A DNA stretch of 64,000 nt from Agarilytica sp045430285 (GCA_045430285.1 JAILXV010000001.1:744001-808000), one strand, 5' to 3'. Shown: positions 11,055-21,096, counted from the first letter of the stretch. Notes: a model not told the origin generated them from the letters alone. Translations and numbers: made by a program.

Positions 11055-14000
11055 ATGGATCGCCAAGAATTTTATCATGAGATAAAAAACTCAGTAAAAA
11101 CAGGCGATGTGTCGCGTCGTGACGGATTGTTATTACTTAAAACATTTGAGAAGTATCATAAGCTATTCAATAGCTTTGAGAACGAATGGTTCAGAGAGTC
11201 AATAGATAAATCACGAAACGCGCCCCCGCAATATGGTAACACCGAGATTGACGATTTTCGCGAGAAAGGTATTGTCGTCAGTTTTTTTGATAGCGTCGGA
11301 AATATAAGTGCGAACACTGATATTGCCTCTGTATTTACGTTAAATATAGTAAGGGACGAAACAGAATTAACTCGGTATATATTATCCGCTATCGACCAAA
11401 TCGAAGCGTACATAAATGTACTTGAAATTGGTACGAGTCAGGATATTAGGATTACTCTATTGACCCAAGATATTCTGACTAACTTCGTCGCTTTCAATAT
11501 ATTGTCAAATTCCAGTTTAAATTCTTACAGTGACGTGAGAATTGTTTGTCACAACAATTTCCGTAAATTCCAAGTAATACCAGAATTATTCAGTGAAGAC
11601 AGGTATGTCATCTATAAAGATGGTGTTCGATATGTTCACCGTTTAGATGGTGAATCAGCCCGTAGCGAAAAACCTGATAACACAAAAAGAATAATAACGA
11701 AAGGTGGTGGTATGAATTCAATCAGTATTTTAAACCGAATTAAACGACAAGCTGCGATTGTTGTGGGTATCCCCGAGGAGAGTATCGACCCAGATGTGGC
11801 ATACAGCGATATGGGTTTTACATCATCACATCTTACTGAATTTTCCCAAGCGCTTAGCGAAGAGTTTGGCATGGAAACCTCTCCTGTTACACTTTTTGAT
11901 TACCATACACTTAGATTACTAGCGGCCCATATTGAAAAAACTATCTCCTCGTCTGATCTCCCCGATAATACGAAAGAGCAGACGCCAATCAACATTGACG
12001 ATAAATCTGATAAAGCGTTTAAATCAGAAGTTTCTGACCGTAACAACCTGCCAGATGGTGGCGTGGCAATTGTTGGGATAAGTGGGCAGTTTCCGGGCGC
12101 AGAAAATATAGGCAAATTCTGGCAGTGTCTCGCCGATGGAGATAGCCAGGTTGGTGGGTCTCAAAGATGGGATATCGATAAGCTAAAAAATAGATTCTCT
12201 CTATCAAATGATACGGCCAAAAATTTTAAGGGAGGATTTATAGACGGGGTTGATTACTTCGATTGTAGTTTTTTTGGGATCTCGCCGAAAGAAGCTGAGC
12301 AAATGGACCCTCAACAACGACTGACGTTGACCCATACATGGAAGGCTATTGAGGATTCTGGCCATTCTCCAGATGAATTAAAAGGCACTGACACGAGTGT
12401 TTATATCGGCGTATGTGATTCCGGTTATGAGTCCGTTCTAAACGATAGTGATGTTGAAGTGGAAGCATTTGCCGCAACCGGACTATCCAAAAGTGTAATA
12501 GCCAATCGAGTTAGCTATTTCTTTGATTTTAATGGCAATAGTCAGCCCGTTGACGCAGGGTGCGCTAGCGCACTCGTTGCAATTAAGCATGCCTGTAATA
12601 GTATCCTATGCGGCGATTCAAGCACCGCGATTGCCGGTGGTGTAAATGTTATTCTATCTCCGGAAACGCATATTTCATTAGGCAAGGCCGGTTTGTTAAG
12701 TCAATCAGGGAAATGCCATTCCTTTTCTAGCAACGCGGATGGGTTTGTTCGAGGTGAGGGTATTGGTATCGTTCTTCTGAAAAACATTAAGGATGCTATC
12801 CGGGATAATGACAACATCTATGGCGTAATTCGTGCTGTTGAAGTTAACCATAATGGAAATGGAAACTCTTTGACATCTCCAAACTCAAATGCGCAGTCAA
12901 AAGTGATTCGTGATGCTTACTTAAAAGCTAATGTAGATCCCGATACTGTGGGGGTAGTCGAGGCACATGCGACGGGAACTGAACTTGGAGATGCGATAGA
13001 GTTCGCAAGCCTAAAGAAAGCTTTTCATGGTAATAAAAAGCGCTGTGCATTATCGACCCTTAAACCCATTTTTGGTCATATGGAAATTGCTTCGGGTATG
13101 GGAAGCTTGTTTAAAGCAATTTTACAGATAAAACATCAAAAGTTACTAAAAATGGCCGTAGATGGCGACCTAAATAGCGATATAGACATCAACGAAAGCC
13201 CATTCTATTTTCAATCAGAAACGCAGGATTGGCCGAAATATACGAATAATGATGGGCGTGAAGTCCCGCGTCGTGCGGCTATCAATGCGTTCGGCTTTAG
13301 CGGTATCAATTCTCATTTGTTACTTGAAGAATATATTGAAAATGATTCGCCTAACGATGTGACAAGTAGTGTACATACACCAGAATTGATTGTTTTATCA
13401 GCTAGGAGTAAGCCTCAGCTTAGACGTTCGGTGAATTATTTACAACATCACTTAGTTGATATGCGTAATAGTAACGTGAGTATCGAATTAAAGGATGTGG
13501 CTTATACACTTCAATGTGGTCGTAAATCTATGCCTTTTCGATTCGCGATTGTCACTAACAGTATCGATGATCTAATTATTCGTTTAGATAATATTTCAAC
13601 GGAGTTTTCGGAGGGCGACGTCTGCTTTTTTGGCGAAAAGAGTAAGGAAAATCCATTGGCTGTGTTGGCTGAGCAGAAGGAATTTTCGCACCTTATCAGC
13701 CGTTGGTTTGAGGAACGAAATTTTGAACAGATCGCCTCGTTATGGGTGGGTGGTATCGACATATCATGGAGGGATTTTTGGCATAGCGGAATAACTAGAG
13801 GAAGTAAAAAATATCGACGTATTTCGTTACCTACATATCCGTTCGAAAAGAGATCCATCTGGCCTATTGGTGTGAAACCTTTATCTGAAGATATACCAGA
13901 CTCCGATTCTACCCAAGAAAATCCGTTAGATATAGAAACAGATAACCTTATTTCCCGTAAAATAAAATATATTTGGGAGGATGTGCTTGGTGTAACGAAT

Positions 14001-17000
14001 ATTCGCTCCGAAGATACCTTTTTCGGAATCGGTGGCCATTCGATACTCGTCGCTCAAGTGCTCGCTCGTATCGAGCAGGATGTCGGTGTAAAACTTAGCC
14101 AACGTGTTATGTTTGAAAAACCAACACTTGCCCAATTGTCGGATATCGTTGAAAAAGCTTCTGGTTCAGGGTATGAGAGTAACTGCCTAATTGAACATAT
14201 AGGTAAGACAAACGATATACCCTTAGCACTCGAGCAGAAAGCCTACTGGTTTTTCTATGAGCTGGAAAATAGTAGTTCTACCTATAACATCCCTTTTTTA
14301 ACCAAAATATCCGGACAGTTAGATGTAGCGGCACTTGAACGATCGATTAATGCCTTATTCAAGCGCCATGAAATGTTGCGCTCAGTTTTTCAAAAGACTG
14401 CATCGGGTGTTGTACAGCATATTCAGGCGCACAAGGATCATAGACTTCAGGTCGTCTCGATACACAACAGTGAATTGACCGACATGTTGGACAATGAAGT
14501 CCAACGTAGTTTTGACCTTGAAAATGAAATTCCTGTCAGGATTAAACTATTCCAATATGACGATAAGCAAGAATATATTCTTAGCATCATTTTTCATCAT
14601 GGCACGATGGACGGATGGTCTTTAGGTATATATATTCGAGAAATGGCGGAGTTATACCGTGCATTTACACAAGGTAAAACGCCGAGTTTAGAAGCGTTAC
14701 CGTTAACATATTCTGACTATGTCATTTGGCAAAACCAGATTTTTATGTCAGCGTCCTATGAAAACAAAATCGATTTTTGGAAAAATAATCTCGCGGGACT
14801 TTCTCCGATTTTGGATCTCCCGACAGACTATATTCGCCCACCGAAACAGAGTTATCGAGGTGCGACCAGTAAAATTCAATTGTCTCACAAACTCACGGAT
14901 GACTTACGAAATTTCGCTAGATCAGAAGGTGTGACATTATATAATGTGTTGCTTTCTGCATTAGCCTTGCTAATGTCAAAATATTCTCGCTCCCGTGATA
15001 TCCCAATCGGTACAGCCGTCGCAAATCGTCCGAATTCTCAATTAGAAGGTATTGTTGGGTGTTTCGCTAACGCAATTGTTGTTCGGTGTGGTATCGATGA
15101 AAATATCAGTTTTTCTGAGTTGATTCAAAAAACATCGAAATCTTCGATGGAAGCATTTGATAATGCGGAAATACCATTTGATGCAGTGGTCAACGCAGTA
15201 AAACCCGAACGAAGCCTTGGTGTACCCCCAATTTTCCAGGTGATGTTTCGTCTACATAATCATGATATGGGGTGGGATACCGAGCTTCAGGGCGTAGAAA
15301 TAGAAGGTTTCGACTACAGTAAACCTGTTTCAGAGCTGGACCTCAATATCTCTCTTCGTGAGACAGAGACCGATATCATCGGCGAGTTTACATACGCGAC
15401 TGATTTGTTTTCTCAAGAAACGATTCAGCGATTTATTTCTCACTATAAACAATTGCTAACATCAGCGATATCGGACAGAGAAAACCCCGTTGATACACTT
15501 TCTATGTTGTCTGCGGATGAGAAAAAACAAATCGAAATATGGAACGATACTGAAACAGAGTACAACGATAACGAATGTAATCACCATCTTTTTGAAAAAT
15601 CCGTATTGCGATATCCAAATAAAGAAGCATATGTCTGTGGGAAAGATCGCTTTACTTATGATGAGCTGAATAAACGCGCAAACCGAATCGCAAACTGGCT
15701 TACATCGCAAGGCGTTGGGCCCGAAGACAGGGTTGGTCTAAGTGTTGGAAAGTCATCCTGGATGGGGATTGGAACCTTAGCCATTCTTAAATCCGGCGGG
15801 ACTTTTGTTCCCTTAGACCCGTTTTACCCCGAAGAGCGACTTGGACATATGTTGGAGGTCGCAAAACCCAGTATTATTTTGACAGACTCAGCGTGTTTAG
15901 AGCGGGTACCTTCGTCGAGCGCGTATCGAGTTGTTTCCCTTGACGATGATAGTATCGACTGGAATAGTTGTTCGGATGAGAACCCAGAGGAACCCGCCAA
16001 CGCAGAACATTCAGCGTATATTCTCTTTACTTCAGGCTCAACAGGTAAGCCGAAAGGGATTTTAGTTTCGCATAAGAGCTGGCGTAATATGGCACTCGCT
16101 CATTCTGATCGGGGTTTGTCTAGTCCAGATAATTCGATATTACAGTTTGCCTCGGTGAGTTTTGCTGTGTCGCTTTGGGGCTCATTTATGGCGTGGGCGG
16201 CTGGAGGTAAACTTGTTCAGGTGGTGGATGAAGAAAGTTTGCCTGGTGAAGCATTGTATTCGCTACTACAAAACGAAAATATAACGACAGTGACATGGCC
16301 AGTGTCACTGCTATCTGTTATTCCGATCGATCGTATTCCAAATTGTTTACATACGGTGATTAGTTCAGCAGAACCATGCAATGATTCCGTGGTTGAGCGG
16401 TGGACGAAAGATTCAAACCGACGGTTTTTGAATATCTACGGCAACTCAGAAGTGTCCATGGGGTCCAGTCTTTACGAATACCATTCGATAGGACAAAAAC
16501 TTACGATAGGGACACCGCTTCCCAATACAAAAATGTATCTGCTTGATGAAAGTTTGCAGCTCGTTCCTCCGGGGGTCGTTGCGGAGATATTCACCGGCGG
16601 TGTCGGGCTTGCTCGCGGTTATGTCGATCAAGAAGAGAAGACATCTGAAAAGTTTATTCCTAATCCATATAGTGATAAACCTGATTCACGCTTATATAGA
16701 ACAGGCGACTTAGGACGTTATTTGCCCAACGGGGAGATCGAGTTTATTGGTCGAGAAGACTTTCAAGTGAGTGTTCGTGGCTTTAGAGTTGAGCTAAATG
16801 AGGTTGAAGGGGTGCTTCGAGAAAACCAATTACTGGATGATTTGGCTGTAGTGGCTAGACCTGATGCTACCGGCGTCGATCGTCTTGTTTGTTTTTATGT
16901 GTTAAAAGATAAACACTTGAGCGCGGAGCACAAAGATTTACGTCAGCTTGTTGAGAAAAAACTGCCAAATTATATGGTGCCCTCACTGTTCGTTAAATTG

Positions 17001-18686
17001 GATGGCATGCCGTTAACACCGAACAGAAAGATCGATCGTCTTAATTTAAAAATACCGAGAAAACGTACTAGTACTATTTCTGAAATCGACAGTCAAAGTA
17101 AGACTATACAAAAACTCACTTCCTTGTGGAAAGAAGTGTTGCAAATCGATGAAATCTCAATAAACGATAACTTTTTTGAACTCGGTGGCCATTCCTTGCT
17201 CGCGACGCATTTAACCAATCGCATTGAAAACGAATTTAATAAAAAACTCCCCGTAAAAATACTGTTTAATGCGCCAACAATTTCTGAATTAGCAAAGGTG
17301 TTGGACGGCGAGGAAAGTTTTGATCGACAGGAAACACTTCACCTACACAATAGAATGTGTCGTAGCCCGATAGTGTTGTTGCCTGGAGTAGGCGGTGGTG
17401 TGTTAAATTTTTATGAGGTGGCAAATACACTTAATGCGAACCATGAAGTTGTCGCACTTTCTTTCAATGATCTATATGAGGAGGGACCAAAGTCGGTTGA
17501 GGATGTTGCTCTCCAAAATATCGAAATGCTTAAGGGATTGGTCAATCTGAACGATGTAACGTTAATTGGCCACTCTTTCGGTGGTTGGGTTGCGTACGAA
17601 ATGCTGAAACAGATGAAAATTCAGAATATTCGCGTCAACGCTTTGGTGTTGGTTGATAGCTTGTCACCAGTGATCACGCAAGAGCAGGTGATATCTGCAG
17701 GCCTAGAAAATTTCGTCTACGAAGCTGCTGTTGGCTTGTTAGGCGGTGGGCACATGCCGTTGCCTGGCGAACGTATGTCAGGAACCAGCGATATAAAGCA
17801 CCAAGTGAGGGCGATTTTCGAAGATGAAAACAATAACCTCAATATGCCAACAATCGATAAAATCAACTCGGTGATCGATTTGGTGTATAACCAACTTTCC
17901 ATACCTTATGTGCCACAAGATATTTCCAGTAATTGTCCAATTTTGGCTGCGATTGCTGAAAATGGTTTTGGAAAAGAAGATGAGCTTTTGTTGTCATCAG
18001 CCTTAGGGTGGCAGTCATTAGTAAGCAAGAAAATCCACAACGAAATAGTGACGGGTGATCATTTTTCGATATTACACGAAGAAAACGCAGCGCGACTTTC
18101 TCGTACCGTGACGGATTGGTTGAGTTTGTGTCAGACGATTGACCGGAAAGATGTTCAGATACTGAGAAAGCCCAGTGATACAGAACAAAGCGGGAATTAC
18201 GAAACAAACGAATCGAAAATATGGGATCACGAAAACCCTTTTGTGAGTGAAATCGACGTTGCTTCAACGGAAATCGATTATTTAGGGCATGTCAGCCACG
18301 TTGTATACATGTCATGGGTGGGAATGGTCACATGGGCTCATAACCGAGCACTGAATCTTGACTGGACCTTATACGATGAAAAAGATTCTGCAATGGCCAT
18401 ATTAAAACACACTGCGGAATATTTATTACCCGTGACAAATGGTGAGAAAATTCGTATTGCCACCTGGTGTACTGAGTGTGACAAACGATTTAGGCTCCAG
18501 AGAAAATATCAGGTTATTCGTGAAAGAGACAACAAAACTGTATTTAGATGTACGACGGATTACGCATGCATTAGCATCCAAACAGGACGACCAAAAAGAA
18601 TGCCCGCAGAGTTTAAGGATGCATACGACAAATATTTTTCATTTGTGCCAAAGAAGGAAGAGATTGATACTATGGCCTCAAACTAG
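11055..18686 (+). CDS. Hybrid PKS-NRPS with tandem TE and hot-dog thioesterase
   Basis: About 2540 residues. Order: an N-terminal segment resembling the end of a KR structural subdomain (YKDGVRYVHRL, nt ~11.25-11.65 kb) with no catalytic KR; ACP with GFTSSHL; KS with DAGCASA, EAHATGT and FGHMEIASG (~12.06-13.34 kb); PCP with GIGGHS; condensation domain with HHGTMDG (~14.2-15.5 kb); adenylation domain with FTSGSTGKPKG, YRTGDLG and NRKIDR (~15.6-17.06 kb); PCP with ELGGHS; thioesterase with GHSFGG and a GDHFSIL histidine (~17.36-18.1 kb); and a 4HBT-type hot-dog domain with DYLGHVSHVVYMSW (~18.23-18.66 kb). The A domain has FAVSLW where FDxSxW is usual, so Asp235 (GrsA numbering) is Ala at nt 16164-16166. 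It adds one extension and one activated acid, then releases the product. Start at 11055 follows a G-rich ribosome site. Confidence 0.95.
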   Translation: MDRQEFYHEIKNSVKTGDVSRRDGLLLLKTFEKYHKLFNSFENEWFRESIDKSRNAPPQYGNTEIDDFREKGIVVSFFDSVGNISANTDIASVFTLNIVRDETELTRYILSAIDQIEAYINVLEIGTSQDIRITLLTQDILTNFVAFNILSNSSLNSYSDVRIVCHNNFRKFQVIPELFSEDRYVIYKDGVRYVHRLDGESARSEKPDNTKRIITKGGGMNSISILNRIKRQAAIVVGIPEESIDPDVAYSDMGFTSSHLTEFSQALSEEFGMETSPVTLFDYHTLRLLAAHIEKTISSSDLPDNTKEQTPINIDDKSDKAFKSEVSDRNNLPDGGVAIVGISGQFPGAENIGKFWQCLADGDSQVGGSQRWDIDKLKNRFSLSNDTAKNFKGGFIDGVDYFDCSFFGISPKEAEQMDPQQRLTLTHTWKAIEDSGHSPDELKGTDTSVYIGVCDSGYESVLNDSDVEVEAFAATGLSKSVIANRVSYFFDFNGNSQPVDAGCASALVAIKHACNSILCGDSSTAIAGGVNVILSPETHISLGKAGLLSQSGKCHSFSSNADGFVRGEGIGIVLLKNIKDAIRDNDNIYGVIRAVEVNHNGNGNSLTSPNSNAQSKVIRDAYLKANVDPDTVGVVEAHATGTELGDAIEFASLKKAFHGNKKRCALSTLKPIFGHMEIASGMGSLFKAILQIKHQKLLKMAVDGDLNSDIDINESPFYFQSETQDWPKYTNNDGREVPRRAAINAFGFSGINSHLLLEEYIENDSPNDVTSSVHTPELIVLSARSKPQLRRSVNYLQHHLVDMRNSNVSIELKDVAYTLQCGRKSMPFRFAIVTNSIDDLIIRLDNISTEFSEGDVCFFGEKSKENPLAVLAEQKEFSHLISRWFEERNFEQIASLWVGGIDISWRDFWHSGITRGSKKYRRISLPTYPFEKRSIWPIGVKPLSEDIPDSDSTQENPLDIETDNLISRKIKYIWEDVLGVTNIRSEDTFFGIGGHSILVAQVLARIEQDVGVKLSQRVMFEKPTLAQLSDIVEKASGSGYESNCLIEHIGKTNDIPLALEQKAYWFFYELENSSSTYNIPFLTKISGQLDVAALERSINALFKRHEMLRSVFQKTASGVVQHIQAHKDHRLQVVSIHNSELTDMLDNEVQRSFDLENEIPVRIKLFQYDDKQEYILSIIFHHGTMDGWSLGIYIREMAELYRAFTQGKTPSLEALPLTYSDYVIWQNQIFMSASYENKIDFWKNNLAGLSPILDLPTDYIRPPKQSYRGATSKIQLSHKLTDDLRNFARSEGVTLYNVLLSALALLMSKYSRSRDIPIGTAVANRPNSQLEGIVGCFANAIVVRCGIDENISFSELIQKTSKSSMEAFDNAEIPFDAVVNAVKPERSLGVPPIFQVMFRLHNHDMGWDTELQGVEIEGFDYSKPVSELDLNISLRETETDIIGEFTYATDLFSQETIQRFISHYKQLLTSAISDRENPVDTLSMLSADEKKQIEIWNDTETEYNDNECNHHLFEKSVLRYPNKEAYVCGKDRFTYDELNKRANRIANWLTSQGVGPEDRVGLSVGKSSWMGIGTLAILKSGGTFVPLDPFYPEERLGHMLEVAKPSIILTDSACLERVPSSSAYRVVSLDDDSIDWNSCSDENPEEPANAEHSAYILFTSGSTGKPKGILVSHKSWRNMALAHSDRGLSSPDNSILQFASVSFAVSLWGSFMAWAAGGKLVQVVDEESLPGEALYSLLQNENITTVTWPVSLLSVIPIDRIPNCLHTVISSAEPCNDSVVERWTKDSNRRFLNIYGNSEVSMGSSLYEYHSIGQKLTIGTPLPNTKMYLLDESLQLVPPGVVAEIFTGGVGLARGYVDQEEKTSEKFIPNPYSDKPDSRLYRTGDLGRYLPNGEIEFIGREDFQVSVRGFRVELNEVEGVLRENQLLDDLAVVARPDATGVDRLVCFYVLKDKHLSAEHKDLRQLVEKKLPNYMVPSLFVKLDGMPLTPNRKIDRLNLKIPRKRTSTISEIDSQSKTIQKLTSLWKEVLQIDEISINDNFFELGGHSLLATHLTNRIENEFNKKLPVKILFNAPTISELAKVLDGEESFDRQETLHLHNRMCRSPIVLLPGVGGGVLNFYEVANTLNANHEVVALSFNDLYEEGPKSVEDVALQNIEMLKGLVNLNDVTLIGHSFGGWVAYEMLKQMKIQNIRVNALVLVDSLSPVITQEQVISAGLENFVYEAAVGLLGGGHMPLPGERMSGTSDIKHQVRAIFEDENNNLNMPTIDKINSVIDLVYNQLSIPYVPQDISSNCPILAAIAENGFGKEDELLLSSALGWQSLVSKKIHNEIVTGDHFSILHEENAARLSRTVTDWLSLCQTIDRKDVQILRKPSDTEQSGNYETNESKIWDHENPFVSEIDVASTEIDYLGHVSHVVYMSWVGMVTWAHNRALNLDWTLYDEKDSAMAILKHTAEYLLPVTNGEKIRIATWCTECDKRFRLQRKYQVIRERDNKTVFRCTTDYACISIQTGRPKRMPAEFKDAYDKYFSFVPKKEEIDTMASN

Positions 18687-18741
18687 CTTGGTATCTTACC
18701 CGGAATTTAGAGTAGCAGCGGAATGACTCAAATTTTGGGTG

Positions 18742-18763
18742 CCTGAAAAAATATGGTTTCAGG
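18742..18763. terminator. Weak hairpin after the PKS operon
   Basis: CCTGAAA and TTTCAGG form a 7-bp stem with an 8-nt loop, 56 nt after the PKS-NRPS stop. No clear T-run follows on the + strand, so factor-independent termination is uncertain. It also lies between the operon and the opposing integrase relic. Confidence 0.35.
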
Positions 18764-18795
18764 AATTCCCCATGCTTACTTTCTTTTCGGGTATG

Positions 18796-19122
18796 TTAAT
18801 CCACTTTTCGACCGCGGCCGCTCTCTGCACGCTTTTTATTCTCAGTTTGAACATAGACTGTATCCGTCGTTGCCATACTCGAATGCCCAAGGTCTTCCGA
18901 TAAATCTTTTAACGCGCGACCACGCTCAATCTCCATACTCGCACCAGTGTGTCTCAACCAGTGTGTAGACGCTTCTTTTAATCGCCGTGCTTTATCTTCT
19001 CCTTCTTGGGATTTCATGCGTTCGTAAGCGATATCAAAAATTTCTTGTACTAATCGTGTTAAATGGCGAGATGTCATGCCACCGTATCCACGTACCTTTT
19101 CGGGGTACTGAGTAAAAATGGA
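18796..19122 (-). pseudogene. C-terminal relic of a tyrosine recombinase
   Basis: The open frame 19077-18796 encodes only the catalytic C-terminus: HWLRHTGAS (HxxR), LGHSSMATTDTVYVQTE (His and nucleophile Tyr). It is about 80% identical by eye over 93 residues to the C-terminus of the intact recombinase at 61231-62475. Reading upstream of the first Met continues recognisable homology (PEKVRGYGGM against VEKLRGKGGM) to about 19122, then the frame is lost at a stop. The N-terminal two thirds are absent, so the protein is inactive. The relic and the intact copy bracket the metal island and both read outward, which marks this as one island border. Confidence 0.85.
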
Positions 19123-19653
19123 TGTTTTATCTCGTGAAACAATTCAGCCCGCGTGAAACCACTAAAGTTCCGGGGTTTTCAGTGCTTTCACGGAGGGAGT
19201 GACCATCACGAAAATGGATATTTGGCGCTAATTTCTCTGCAATCTTGCTCAATGTTTCCTAAAGGGTACCAGTAACTATAACTTCTGAATCAAGACAGAA
19301 AACTTGAAAGAGCTAGATTTCATTATCTCCGCTGTAGCGTAACGTGATGTTATTTGCACCTACCGCCCAAGAAAAGTAGCCAAGCGAGCAGTGCGCATTT
19401 CCACTGCCCCATAATAAGGGGCAGCTTAGTTACCGATTTCCTACAAAAGTTGGAAAGCCTGAATTTTACTCAGTGGTGTGAGTGGGGACGAGGGGATATC
19501 AGAGCTGTTTCTAGTGTTGATCGACAACTATTTCCCAATTGGGGCGTCTGACTAAATCTAACTAGGCTTACATCTAACTTCGTACTACCTGATGTTTGAG
19601 AATGTTGGGTGCTGTACAAAAGACAAACTGACGCCTTGTCTACGTTACAGTCT
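19123..19653. other. Gene-free border region
   Basis: No convincing gene. A short - strand open stretch about 19125-19260 (containing NIHFRDGHSLREST) may be further decayed recombinase or other debris; it lacks a start. A + strand frame at 19354-19551 has no ribosome site and no recognisable content. This is consistent with a degraded insertion junction. Confidence 0.5.
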
Positions 19654-21090
19654 TTAGCCCGCGCATGAGGGAACTTGAATCATACGTTTTTTGAAGCGGC
19701 CAAATAAACCTAACGTGGTTTCATAGGCCTCAGCCAAACTAGTAATCGGCAAGTTAGCAGCCTCATCCTTATTCAGGTCACCAATGGCGATTTCTGTGGG
19801 TCGACCTGCGCCGTTTTCAATAGCACCTGAAGGCTCTTCTCGGGTATCGTCTAGTGGCGATGGTTCTTTTTGATTGTCAGGCTCATCATCCAAAGTAGGC
19901 TCTAGGGTTTCGTCCATGAATTTCACCGATACAGTGTTGGAGGCAGGCACATCTTCGGATACCCGCTCCGCATAGCCAATCAAATTTGGTTCTGCAGGCA
20001 TTAGCAAAAACGCTTCTTCTTGAGCACTATTCTGTACGCGTAGAATTCGGCCGAGGACTTGCCGGAAGTACAGTTCCGTTTTTACTCGCGTCAAATGACA
20101 GCACACCCTTAGTCGTGGAATATCGGTTCCCTCACTGATCATCCCAACCGAGATAATCCATTTAGTGTTTCCGTTTCGAAACTGCTGAATAACCCGCTGG
20201 GATTCGTCGTGCATATAAGTGACTACGGCGGGAACTTCTCCGTATTCCCTCGTTAAAATATCAGCAATCAGGACAGCATGCTCGACAGAGGCTGCGACGA
20301 TTAGGCCTCCAGCATCGGGGTGAGCTTTTCTTAGAACATCGAGTTTCTTTTTGCTGAGTCCGATCATATATCGAACCAGCGATGTATTTTCGAGTAGCTG
20401 TTGGTAAGTGCATCTAGAAAATTTTAGTAGGTCGCAAAAAGAGCGGTAGTAATCCTCCTTTTGTTCGGTTTTCACAGTAATATTTTCGTTATCAATGGCG
20501 GTGATTTTGGGAGTACGGCATACACCGTCTCTTATTGCTTGCGAGAGACCGTAGGTGTAGTCACAGCGAACCATACCCTCGTGGCAGTACGATGTTAACG
20601 CAATGGGGATACGGTCGGATCGCCAGGGTGTTCCTGTCAGAGCAAGTGTATATGTGGCTTTACCTTGGATGTGCTGAATGATTTTTTGCCCCCATGCATT
20701 TGAATTACCAAGGTTGTCTCCGGCGCAATGATGGATTTCATCAAAAATGACCAGCGTGCGATGTGATTCAAATATTGACCAGAAAGCCGGACCAAGGTTA
20801 AGCATAGATTGATAGGTAAGGACGTTACCTAGTGAGCCGAGTAATCCGTTAAGACTACGCCCTAGGATAGACTCCAATGTTGCCTGAAACGAGCTGGATA
20901 CATTAATCGATGGGGAAAAACAAAATACGAGGTCGATATCGTCATTTTTTAATAGCTTTTTGGCTACTGTAGATGCCATGATTGTTTTTCCAGCACCAGG
21001 CGTTGCAAGACACAAAAAGTGTTCTTGACCAGTACGAAACCTAGATAACGCCAGTGATACAGCTTTTTGCTGCCATAGTCTCAATTTCAT
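19654..21090 (-). CDS. SF2 (DEAD/DEAH-type) helicase
   Basis: 478 residues. Walker A ATPGAGKT near residue 30, motif II DEIH (IFDEIHH), motif III-like LTGTPWRSD, and C-terminal motifs SEGTDIPR and QVLGRILR are all present, so it should be an active ATP-dependent nucleic acid translocase. The C-terminal 90 residues are acidic and low-complexity. It follows the 184-residue gene with a 6-nt gap in the same operon, read divergently from an XRE regulator. Helicases of this type with an XRE partner occur on integrative elements; a role in element maintenance or defence is inference. No nuclease domain is visible. Confidence 0.9.
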   Translation of the reverse strand: MKLRLWQQKAVSLALSRFRTGQEHFLCLATPGAGKTIMASTVAKKLLKNDDIDLVFCFSPSINVSSSFQATLESILGRSLNGLLGSLGNVLTYQSMLNLGPAFWSIFESHRTLVIFDEIHHCAGDNLGNSNAWGQKIIQHIQGKATYTLALTGTPWRSDRIPIALTSYCHEGMVRCDYTYGLSQAIRDGVCRTPKITAIDNENITVKTEQKEDYYRSFCDLLKFSRCTYQQLLENTSLVRYMIGLSKKKLDVLRKAHPDAGGLIVAASVEHAVLIADILTREYGEVPAVVTYMHDESQRVIQQFRNGNTKWIISVGMISEGTDIPRLRVCCHLTRVKTELYFRQVLGRILRVQNSAQEEAFLLMPAEPNLIGYAERVSEDVPASNTVSVKFMDETLEPTLDDEPDNQKEPSPLDDTREEPSGAIENGAGRPTEIAIGDLNKDEAANLPITSLAEAYETTLGLFGRFKKRMIQVPSCAG

Positions 21091-21096
21091 TGCGGG

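Noticed and set aside
1..18686. The PKS-NRPS product as a metallophore linked to the metal island
   Set aside because: The two blocks are split by a decayed recombinase and no chelator-specific domain is visible.
19264..19290. AGGGTACCAGTAAC similar to part of the 62.6-kb end-like sequence
   Set aside because: Only about 12 of 14 bases match and the rest does not; not enough for a paired terminal repeat.
19354..19551. A 65-codon + strand frame in the border region
   Set aside because: No ribosome site, no family, and it lies in degraded DNA.
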